Positions 8,033 to 13,410 of a stretch of DNA of 17,491 bases are shown one piece after another. Position numbers and translations under genes: made by a program. Within the stretch, counting starts at the first letter, position 1. The number at the start of each line of letters is the position of its first letter. The stretch is from UBA4675 sp964601265 (GTDB lineage: Bacteria; Bacillota; Clostridia; Christensenellales; Borkfalkiaceae): assembly GCA_964601265.1 (NCBI GenBank), contig CAZRMT010000031.1:1-17491 (forward strand). The letters run 5' to 3'. The notes beneath the pieces are model-generated. The model saw only the letters and a list, made by a program, of their open reading frames with translations, was not told the DNA's origin and did no database searches.

Positions 8033-8061
8033 ATTATACTACAATTATTTTTCAATTACAA
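8033..8061 (-). promoter_or_regulatory. Promoter of the DUF1846 gene
   Basis: On the minus strand TTGTAA (8056-8061), a 17-nt spacer and a perfect TATAAT (8033-8038) give a start near 8026, about 25 nt before the ATG at 8001. This supports the shorter CDS start. Confidence 0.75.
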
Positions 8062-8157
8062 TTATTTTTAAGATTTTTACCCCCGATTTTTTTTACTTTT
8101 TTTTATCGAAAGAACCAACTAAACAATGTTTCTTTTCCCGCCGTTTTCAACTAAGAA

Positions 8158-8244
8158 CTGCGATAGCAATATAACACTTTGCGACAGCAAAATATCACCG
8201 CGTTAGCGATATAACTAGTGCGTCAGTAATATTGCTGACGCACT
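8158..8244. repeat. Tandem mini-hairpin repeat array
   Basis: Successive units read on the plus strand: 8158-8176 (TGC-GATA-GCA then ATATAACA), 8177-8198 (TTTGC-GACA-GCAAA then ATATCAC), 8199-8215 (CGC-GTTA-GCG then ATATAAC) and 8216-8244, a longer perfect 10-bp palindrome AGTGCGTCAG / CTGACGCACT around an 8-nt loop. The first three are small stems with a four-base loop joined by an AT linker ATAT(A/C)AC; stem sequences differ between units while pairing is kept. The array sits between mgtE (its 3' end at 8261) and the DUF1846 promoter, and may also serve as the 3' structure of the mgtE mRNA, although no U tract follows on that strand. Confidence 0.7.
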
Positions 8245-8260
8245 TCGGTAAAACCATTTT

Positions 8261-9658
8261 TTAAAAGTTAAACATTTTTAAAAGTATTAAAGTCGCAAGC
8301 CCGTAATAAGTAACGACCGAAACCAAGTCCACTATCGTCGTTATCATCGGTCCGCTTGCAACGGCGGGGTCCTTTTTCAACTTTTTAAACACCATCGGTA
8401 TTAAACACCCCATTATGCTCGCAACCGTCATCGACACTAAACACGCCATAGATATACAGCCCGAAACTATAAACGAATGTCCGAAAGTAAAGCCGTTGCG
8501 GAGCTTAATAAACACACCCATAAACAAGAAACATATTATTCCCATTATAAGTCCGTTAAAAAATCCCACTCGCATTTCTTTAAACAAGAACTTAAACTTT
8601 TCTCTGGTAGAAAGTTCTTCGTTGTCAAGCACTCTTAGCGTTATAGCCAAAGTTTGCGTTCCGCCGTTACCCGACATATCCAAAATAAGCGACTGAAAAC
8701 ATACTATATAAGTAAGCTCTTTCATTGCGGGTTCGAATAGTCCCGTTACGACAGACACGAGCATACCCATACACATAAGAATAAATATCCAAGGCGTTCT
8801 TTTTCTTAAACTCTTTATTAAAGGTTCGTTTAAATCTTCGACATCTAAAACGCCTGCGAACTTTACGTAGTCCTCGTCCGCTTGTTCGTCCACCATTTCG
8901 AGAACGTCCGAACTCGTAATAACGCCGATAAGCTCGTTTTGCCTATTAAGTACGGGAATGGATTTTTCCTCGTAATCCCTGATTTCGTCGATACATTTTT
9001 CAACGTCCTCGTCGCCGTAAACGTAAGGGTAATTTTTAGTGATAATATCGTCTAAATCTTTATTCGCTCTGGCGATAATCAATTCTCTCAATTCTATTGC
9101 GCCCGCATATTTCCCTTCGTCGTCCACAACGTATATCATAGAAACGTTGTCGTTGTCCGCCGCTTGGTCTATTAGCGACTTCATCGCCGACTTTACCGTG
9201 GAATTTTTAGAGATAAAAATATAGTTCGTGGTCATCTTGCTACCGATTTGCTCTTCGGTAAAAGATTGAACCATTACTATGTCTTTTTTGGCTTCCTCGT
9301 CGAGAAGGGATATAAGCTCTTCCTTTTTGTCGTCCTCTAATTCTTCCAAGACGTCTATTGCGTCGTCGACGTCCATTTCCTCTATTATGTCCGCCGCTTT
9401 CTCGCTAGAAAGTTCGCCTATATATTCTTCTACATCGTCTAAATACGCAAATATCTCGGAAATTTTTTCATCTCCGAGAATTTTATAAAGTCTATGTCGT
9501 TCCTCTTTCGTCAGTAGTTCTAGTGCCGAAGCAATGTCGTTTTCGTGATACTCTTCTAATTTTTCTCTGATTTCGTCAGAAGGCATTTCGCTCCTGATAA
9601 TATCGCGAATTTCAGCCGAATAATCTTTGCTGACCGAGGAAATTTTTTCTTCTTCCAT
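8261..9658 (-). CDS. mgtE: MgtE magnesium transporter
   Basis: A 465-aa magnesium channel/transporter of the cytoplasmic membrane. The acidic N-terminal MgtE_N domain (about 25-136), rich in Asp/Glu, and two CBS domains (about 142-260) form the Mg2+-sensing cytosolic gate. A connecting helix is followed by five TM segments (about 288-463). Signature sequences are SGNGGTQT (329-336) in an early TM and DPAVASGPMITTIVDLVSV near the last TM, where the Asp of TTIVD (Asp443) fits the pore aspartate known in Thermus MgtE. I chose the ATG at 9656-9658, not the GTG at 9679 that opens the frame, because AAAGGAGG (9666-9673) lies 7 nt upstream of that ATG. The gene has its own promoter and a long structured leader with a small ORF, indicating Mg2+-responsive control. 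No recognisable U-tract terminator follows; the repeat hairpin at 8217-8244 is the only structure downstream. Confidence 0.95.
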   Translation of the reverse strand: MEEEKISSVSKDYSAEIRDIIRSEMPSDEIREKLEEYHENDIASALELLTKEERHRLYKILGDEKISEIFAYLDDVEEYIGELSSEKAADIIEEMDVDDAIDVLEELEDDKKEELISLLDEEAKKDIVMVQSFTEEQIGSKMTTNYIFISKNSTVKSAMKSLIDQAADNDNVSMIYVVDDEGKYAGAIELRELIIARANKDLDDIITKNYPYVYGDEDVEKCIDEIRDYEEKSIPVLNRQNELIGVITSSDVLEMVDEQADEDYVKFAGVLDVEDLNEPLIKSLRKRTPWIFILMCMGMLVSVVTGLFEPAMKELTYIVCFQSLILDMSGNGGTQTLAITLRVLDNEELSTREKFKFLFKEMRVGFFNGLIMGIICFLFMGVFIKLRNGFTFGHSFIVSGCISMACLVSMTVASIMGCLIPMVFKKLKKDPAVASGPMITTIVDLVSVVTYYGLATLILLKMFNF

Positions 9659-9661
9659 TAT

Positions 9662-9712
9662 AAAACCTCCTTTCGTCACGGTAAAAAACCCGACAAAAAG
9701 AGGTCTTTACCG
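9662..9712 (-). promoter_or_regulatory. Predicted Shine-Dalgarno switch in the mgtE leader
   Basis: Two mutually exclusive hairpins are visible. Hairpin A pairs CGGTAAAGACC (9712-9702) with GGTTTTTTACCG (9690-9679): 11 bp, one bulged T, one G-U, leaving the mgtE ribosome binding site free. Hairpin B pairs AAGACCTCTTT (9707-9697) with AAAGGAGGTTTT (9673-9662): 11 bp, one bulged G, one G-U, burying the AGGAGG. Both use 9702-9707, so they cannot coexist. The 5' arms begin 5-10 nt after the stop codon of the leader ORF, within reach of a ribosome held at its end. Structures were paired by hand, without energies. Confidence 0.5.
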
Positions 9713-9716
9713 CTTT

Positions 9717-9758
9717 TTAGTTGTTACGTCGCCCGGGGCGTGCGTCTGCGGATTCCAT
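9717..9758 (-). CDS. Leader peptide upstream of mgtE (13 aa)
   Basis: A 13-codon ORF, MESADARPGRRNN, starts with ATG (9756-9758) and ends TAA (9717-9719). It is preceded by AAAGGAG (9765-9771), 6 nt from the ATG, as good as the site of mgtE itself, and lies about 45 nt after the predicted transcription start. Composition is Glu/Asp early, then Arg-Pro-Gly-Arg-Arg. The codons CGC CCC GGG CGA CGT form a GC-rich block unlike surrounding sequence. It resembles in layout the MgtL leader peptide of enteric bacteria (Met-Glu, acidic/proline residues, then arginines), which senses Mg2+ through ribosome stability. That parallel is inference; no homology is claimed. It may instead be a fortuitous small ORF. 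Confidence 0.6.
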   Translation of the reverse strand: MESADARPGRRNN

Positions 9759-9771
9759 TTTTCACTCCTTT

Positions 9772-9796
9772 AAAAAACTGCGTAAAAATATTACGC
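9772..9796 (-). other. 5' hairpin of the mgtE leader, terminator-like
   Basis: On the minus strand GCGTAA (9796-9791) pairs perfectly with TTACGC (9785-9780) around a 5-nt loop and is followed by AG and six Us (9777-9772). It begins only about 6 nt after the predicted mgtE start site. It could protect the 5' end, act as an early attenuator, or terminate read-through from the truA operon, whose stop is 80 nt upstream and has no better terminator. Confidence 0.4.
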
Positions 9797-9808
9797 TTTT
9801 ATATTAAC

Positions 9809-9837
9809 AGTATAGCACAAAGATTTTTTTTTGACAA
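9809..9837 (-). promoter_or_regulatory. mgtE promoter
   Basis: On the minus strand TTGTCA (9832-9837), a 17-nt spacer and TATACT (9809-9814) form a near-consensus sigma-A promoter in the truA-mgtE gap. The start near 9802 gives a leader of about 145 nt, showing that mgtE is not simply the last gene of the ecf-truA operon. Confidence 0.75.
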
Positions 9838-9876
9838 CCTTGATGCTATCCGTTTTTCGATTTTTTTATATTTTTT

Positions 9877-10611
9877 TTACTCGCTGTACTCGACTTTTTT
9901 TAAGCACAACCCTTTCGGCGATAGCGTTTTTCCTAGCAACTTCCTATCCCCCGTCTCAAACGCCTTTAAAACGTTCTCTTTGGGAATTTTTCCCTCGCCT
10001 ACGTACAATATAGTTCCCGCCATAATTCTAACCATATTATATAAAAAGCCGTTTCCCGTAACGCTGAATACGATTCCCTCTCCGCTTTGTTTTAAACTGC
10101 ACGAATAAACGGTACGCTCCGTGGTTTTCACCGAACTTCCCGTCGAACAAAAAGCGGAAAAATCGTGCTTGCCCTTAAACAGTTTCACGCACTCTTTCAT
10201 CGCCGTAAAGTCCACGCCGAAAATATTTAAAGCGTACCTTTCCTTTAACGGGTTTTTCGTTTCGCTCTCGTAAAAACGGTACTCGTAAGTTTTTCTCTTC
10301 GCCGAATATCTGGCGTTAAAATCATCGTCCGCTTTTTGCGTGTTTAAAAGGCGAATATCCTCGGGCAAATAGGCGTTTATTGCCTTATAGAGCCGTTTTT
10401 CGTCTATTTTTAGGGTTATTTCAAAGGAAAACACCTGCCCTTCGGCGTGCACGCCCGCGTCCGTCCTTCCGCTACCCGTTATCCTTACTTTTTCGCCCGA
10501 AAGCTCGTAAATCGCCCGTTCTATTTCGCCTTGAACGGTTCTTTTCCCCTCTTGCACCTGCCAGCCCGAAAAATTCGTTCCGTCGTAACAAACCGTCGCT
10601 TTTATCGTCAT
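9877..10611 (-). CDS. truA: tRNA pseudouridine(38-40) synthase TruA
   Basis: A 244-aa cytosolic enzyme that converts uridines 38-40 of the tRNA anticodon arm to pseudouridine. Residues 1-15 (TIKATVCYDGTNFSGWQ region) are the family opening; SGRTDAGVHA (47-56) carries the catalytic Asp51; FNARYSAKRKTYEYR (98-112) and GFLYNMVRIMAGT (188-200) are the other conserved blocks. Length (240-265 aa) is usual. The ATG overlaps the ecfT stop as ATGA (10608-10611), so translation is probably coupled. The ecfA1-ecfA2-ecfT-truA order is standard in Bacillota, where ribosomal protein genes often adjoin; none are present here. Confidence 0.97.
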   Translation of the reverse strand: MTIKATVCYDGTNFSGWQVQEGKRTVQGEIERAIYELSGEKVRITGSGRTDAGVHAEGQVFSFEITLKIDEKRLYKAINAYLPEDIRLLNTQKADDDFNARYSAKRKTYEYRFYESETKNPLKERYALNIFGVDFTAMKECVKLFKGKHDFSAFCSTGSSVKTTERTVYSCSLKQSGEGIVFSVTGNGFLYNMVRIMAGTILYVGEGKIPKENVLKAFETGDRKLLGKTLSPKGLCLKKVEYSE

Positions 10612-11426
10612 ACGCTTTTACCTAGCTTTATATTGATTATAATCACCCCGACGAACAACGCCACGGTAACTAAAACCGCTATAAAATCCTTTACCCTTAA
10701 CACGCTTTTTTTGTACTTGGTTCTCGTTTTGCTACCGTTATAACACCTTGCGTCCATTGCGTCGCCAAGTTGGTCGGCAATAGAAAAAGACGCGATTAAA
10801 AGCGGAATAATAACGGGCACCAACGCCTTTATTTTCTTCAAAAAACCACCGCTGTCGATAAACGAACCCCTAGACTTTTGAGCGTTGATTATCTGTTCGG
10901 TTTTTTCCGTTAAAGTAGGAATAAACCTTAACGCTATACTCATAATGAGCGCAAGCGTATGCACGGGAAACTTCACCCAAGTCAACGGCTTTAAAAGTAT
11001 TTCTATTGCGTCGGTAAGCTCTATGGGCGTAGTAGTAAAGGTCAGCATAGAACTAGTCACGGCAAGCGTTACCAGCCTTAACGCCATAAACGACGAAAAC
11101 AGCACGTTCTTAAGCGTTATTTTGAGTTTCCATATTGTAAATAAAACTTTTCCCGTCTTGTCCGAAAAAATCAAGTTTAAAAGCACGGTGAATATTATTA
11201 AAAACATAATCGCTTTCAAACTCTTTAAAACGCTTAAAACAGGCACTCTCGATAGAATAATTATAAAAATCAAAAACAATCCGTAAGCGATAAACCCGTA
11301 AAAGTTTTTAATTAAAAATATCAATACGATAAGCGCTATAAAAATTATAAGTTTTATGCAAGCGTTCATTTTATGCACGGGCGAAGATACGGGATAGTAA
11401 CTGCCGAAAGATACGTCTTTATTCAT
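10608..11426 (-). CDS. ecfT: ECF transporter transmembrane component EcfT
   Basis: A 272-aa membrane protein that couples the two EcfA ATPases to exchangeable substrate-binding S components in energy-coupling-factor importers for vitamins and metals. Hydrophobic segments lie at about 23-58, 70-87, 108-130 and 155-168, with further ones near 201-215 and 247-266. The two coupling-helix signatures are present as NAQKSRG (181-187) and DARCYNG (225-231), the second with the usual Cys-Tyr variant. The start overlaps the 3' end of ecfA2 by 8 nt. No S-component gene is in the window, so this is a group II (shared) module whose S proteins are encoded elsewhere. Confidence 0.95.
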   Translation of the reverse strand: MNKDVSFGSYYPVSSPVHKMNACIKLIIFIALIVLIFLIKNFYGFIAYGLFLIFIIILSRVPVLSVLKSLKAIMFLIIFTVLLNLIFSDKTGKVLFTIWKLKITLKNVLFSSFMALRLVTLAVTSSMLTFTTTPIELTDAIEILLKPLTWVKFPVHTLALIMSIALRFIPTLTEKTEQIINAQKSRGSFIDSGGFLKKIKALVPVIIPLLIASFSIADQLGDAMDARCYNGSKTRTKYKKSVLRVKDFIAVLVTVALFVGVIIINIKLGKSV

Positions 11427-12300
11427 CTTTCACCGCCTTTGCTACCGCCGAAACGAACCCGTCCACGCTGTAATCGTTATCTATTTTTATTCCCCTTTCG
11501 CCCAAATATTTAGTCACGTTTGCCGTTACGGGGCAGTCCATACGTAGCTCGCCGAGTTTTTCCCCTTGCGAAAACACCTCTTTCGGCGTTCCGTCAAGCT
11601 CGACTTTTCCGTCCGAAAAAACAATAACCCTGTCGCAGTTGTCGCAAACCTCGTCCATATCGTGCGAAACGATTATAACCGTTTTACACGTTTCCCTTTT
11701 TACCTCTTTTATAAGGTTCATTAAATCCGCCTTGCCCGACGGGTCAAGCCCCGCAAGCGGTTCGTCCAAAACCAAAATTTCGGGGCAAACGGCAATAACG
11801 CCCGCTATCGCCACCCTTCTTTTTTGTCCGCCCGACATTTCAAAAGGCGATTTATCTTTCACCTTGTCGTAATCTAGCCCCACTTTTTCCAAGGCGTTTT
11901 TCACTCTCAACGCCACTTGTTCTTCGCTCATTTCGGGGTAAAATTGTTTCACGCCGAACGCGCAATCCGAATAAACGCTCTCCGCAAACAGTTGATATTC
12001 GGGGTATTGAAAGACCATTCCCACACCCTTTCTAAGCTCTCTCAACTCTTTTTTAAGTGTCTTTTTCTCCTTTCTCGTTTTCGGCGAAAGATTGTATTTT
12101 CCAACCGTCAAAACCCCCTCGTCAACCTCTATAAGTCGGTTTATATGTTGAATAAAGGTGGATTTTCCGCTACCCGTATGCCCGATTATTCCTACCGTTT
12201 CGCCCTCGTGAATATCGAGCGTTACGCCCTTTAAAGCAACGGTGGGGAACTTGCTTTTTTTGTTAAAGGTGAACTTTAAGTCTTTGCAAGATATTTGCAT
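11419..12300 (-). CDS. ecfA2: ECF transporter ATPase EcfA2
   Basis: A 293-aa ABC ATPase subunit. Walker A is GHTGSGKST (40-48), the Q-loop is in VFQYPEYQLF (96-105, diagnostic of EcfA2), the signature motif is SGGQ (156-159), Walker B is ILVLDEP (175-181) and the switch His is His213. A C-terminal extension (about 240-293) follows the ATPase core, as in other EcfA proteins. The ATG at 12298-12300 has GGAGG 7 nt upstream, located inside ecfA1, so the 25-bp overlap with ecfA1 is real and the two are likely translationally coupled. It forms a heterodimer with EcfA1 under EcfT. Confidence 0.96.
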   Translation of the reverse strand: MQISCKDLKFTFNKKSKFPTVALKGVTLDIHEGETVGIIGHTGSGKSTFIQHINRLIEVDEGVLTVGKYNLSPKTRKEKKTLKKELRELRKGVGMVFQYPEYQLFAESVYSDCAFGVKQFYPEMSEEQVALRVKNALEKVGLDYDKVKDKSPFEMSGGQKRRVAIAGVIAVCPEILVLDEPLAGLDPSGKADLMNLIKEVKRETCKTVIIVSHDMDEVCDNCDRVIVFSDGKVELDGTPKEVFSQGEKLGELRMDCPVTANVTKYLGERGIKIDNDYSVDGFVSAVAKAVKDE

Positions 12301-13106
12301 AACGCCACCTCCAACTGTTCTTCGGTAAGTATCCTGCCTAAATCTATTCCCTTTTCTTTAAGCTTGCTTGCGATAATAGAAGCCCTAGGCAAAGTAAGTC
12401 TTGCTTTTTCTATGGTTTTTTCGTCTGAAAAAATATCCTCGGGCGTGCCTTCGGCTAAAATTTCGCCCTCGTTCATAACGAAAACTTTATCGGAAGAAAC
12501 AACCTCTTCCATATAGTGAGTTATCAAAATAACGGTCATTTTTTCTTCCTTGCGGAGTTTTTCGACGATTCCCATTATTTCTTTTCTGCCCTTGGGGTCG
12601 AGCATAGAAGTCGCCTCGTCCAAAATCAAAATTTTAGGCTTTATCGCCAAAACCGAGGCTATCGCTATTCTCTGTTTTTGTCCGCCCGAAAGACGCGAAA
12701 AAGTTTTATGACGAAACTCTTCCATTCCCGTCGCTTTAAGCGCAAAATCTATACGCTCCGCGATTTCCTCTCTTTTTACTCCTAGGTTCTCTGGACCGAA
12801 CGCAATATCGTCCTCGACGATAGTCGCCACCGACTGATTATCGGGGTTTTGAAAAACCATTCCCGCCGTTTTACGTATTTCAAACACGTTTTTTTTGTCG
12901 GAAGCGTTTTTACCGTATACCAAAACTTCCCCTTCCGTAGCCGTAAGTAGGCAGTTTATAAGCTTTGCGGTGGTACTTTTGCCCGAACCGTTATGCCCGA
13001 TAAAGGCAACTTCTTGCCCTTCCTCCACGGTAAAAGAAAGATTTTTTAAAGTTTTAACTCCGTTTTCGTAACTAAACGAAACGTTTTTAAATTCAATAGC
13101 GTTCAT
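12276..13106 (-). CDS. ecfA1: ECF transporter ATPase EcfA1
   Basis: A 276-aa ABC ATPase subunit and first gene of the ecf-truA operon. Walker A is GHNGSGKST (37-45), the Q-loop lies in VFQNPDNQSVATIVEDDIAFG (EcfA1-specific), the signature is SGGQ (140-143), Walker B is ILILDEA (159-165) and the switch His is His197. The start MNAIEFKNVSFSY matches family members. There is no Shine-Dalgarno sequence before the ATG and the -10 box is only 7 nt upstream, so the transcript appears leaderless. It is divergent from ftsH. Confidence 0.96.
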   Translation of the reverse strand: MNAIEFKNVSFSYENGVKTLKNLSFTVEEGQEVAFIGHNGSGKSTTAKLINCLLTATEGEVLVYGKNASDKKNVFEIRKTAGMVFQNPDNQSVATIVEDDIAFGPENLGVKREEIAERIDFALKATGMEEFRHKTFSRLSGGQKQRIAIASVLAIKPKILILDEATSMLDPKGRKEIMGIVEKLRKEEKMTVILITHYMEEVVSSDKVFVMNEGEILAEGTPEDIFSDEKTIEKARLTLPRASIIASKLKEKGIDLGRILTEEQLEVALCKYLAKT

Positions 13107-13113
13107 ACCGAGT

Positions 13114-13141
13114 ATTATACCACATTTTATTCGGTTTGCAA
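13114..13141 (-). promoter_or_regulatory. Promoter of the ecfA1-ecfA2-ecfT-truA operon, leaderless
   Basis: On the minus strand TTGCAA (13136-13141), a 16-nt spacer and an extended -10 TGG-TATAAT (TATAAT at 13114-13119) lie upstream of ecfA1. Seven bases (ACTCGGT) separate the -10 from the ATG at 13106, so transcription should start on or beside the A of the start codon. Confidence 0.65.
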
Positions 13142-13243
13142 AATATTTATCGGTTCTTTTCTCTCCTTTTAACGTTCTTGCCGAAATTTGTACGCTTTAA
13201 AAAAAATTGTACGCTTTATTTATATAAAAAAGAGTAAATTTGA

Positions 13244-13272
13244 TTGATTAAAAAAATAGTTTATGTTAAAAT
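13244..13272 (+). promoter_or_regulatory. ftsH operon promoter
   Basis: TTGATT (13244-13249), a 17-nt spacer ending in the extended element TGT, and TAAAAT (13267-13272). The start near 13279 leaves a leader of about 130 nt. A second possible -10, TATAAT at 13371-13376, would give a 28-nt leader, but its nearest -35 (TTGATT, 13351-13356) is only 14 nt away. Confidence 0.6.
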
Positions 13273-13294
13273 ACTTATTGCGTAAATAATTTAA

Positions 13295-13320
13295 TCGTTA
13301 AAAAAATATACTGTTAACGA
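13295..13320 (+). promoter_or_regulatory. Inverted repeat in the ftsH leader
   Basis: TCGTTAA (13295-13301) and TTAACGA (13314-13320) form a perfect 7-bp inverted repeat around 12 nt, 16-40 nt after the predicted ftsH start. It does not match CIRCE or CtsR sites. It may be an operator or a leader hairpin. The rest of the 304-bp ecfA1-ftsH gap shows only promoters and AT-rich sequence. Confidence 0.35.
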
Positions 13321-13410
13321 GATTTTGCGTGTTTTATAACGCTTTAAAGTTTGATTTAAGTTTAAAAACGTATAATCCTTACAAATTATCTGTCTTTGGA
13401 GGACTATAAA

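Noticed and set aside
8002..8055. N-terminal extension of the DUF1846 ORF to a TTG codon
   Set aside because: The -10 box (8033-8038) lies inside it, the family N-terminus matches the ATG at 8001, and that ATG has a ribosome binding site.
8217..8244. Rho-independent terminator of mgtE
   Set aside because: The palindrome is perfect but no U tract follows it on the minus strand; it fits better as the last unit of the repeat array.
9659..9679. GTG start for mgtE at 9679
   Set aside because: The AAAGGAGG site falls inside this extension and is ideally placed for the ATG at 9658.
9683..9731. Transcriptional attenuator in the mgtE leader (AAAAAG/CTTTTT plus CGAC/GTCG before six Us)
   Set aside because: The stem needs a 9-nt bulge and is AU-rich; the Shine-Dalgarno switch uses the same bases with better pairing.
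9659..9802. M-box (ykoK) magnesium riboswitch in the mgtE leader
   Set aside because: The conserved multi-stem architecture and sequence blocks expected were not seen, and the leader contains a translated-looking small ORF; a covariance search would be needed to be certain.
13396..13410. Earlier TTG start for ftsH
   Set aside because: It overlaps the GGAGG that serves the TTG at 13411, and the basic KKRTK start before TM1 fits family members.
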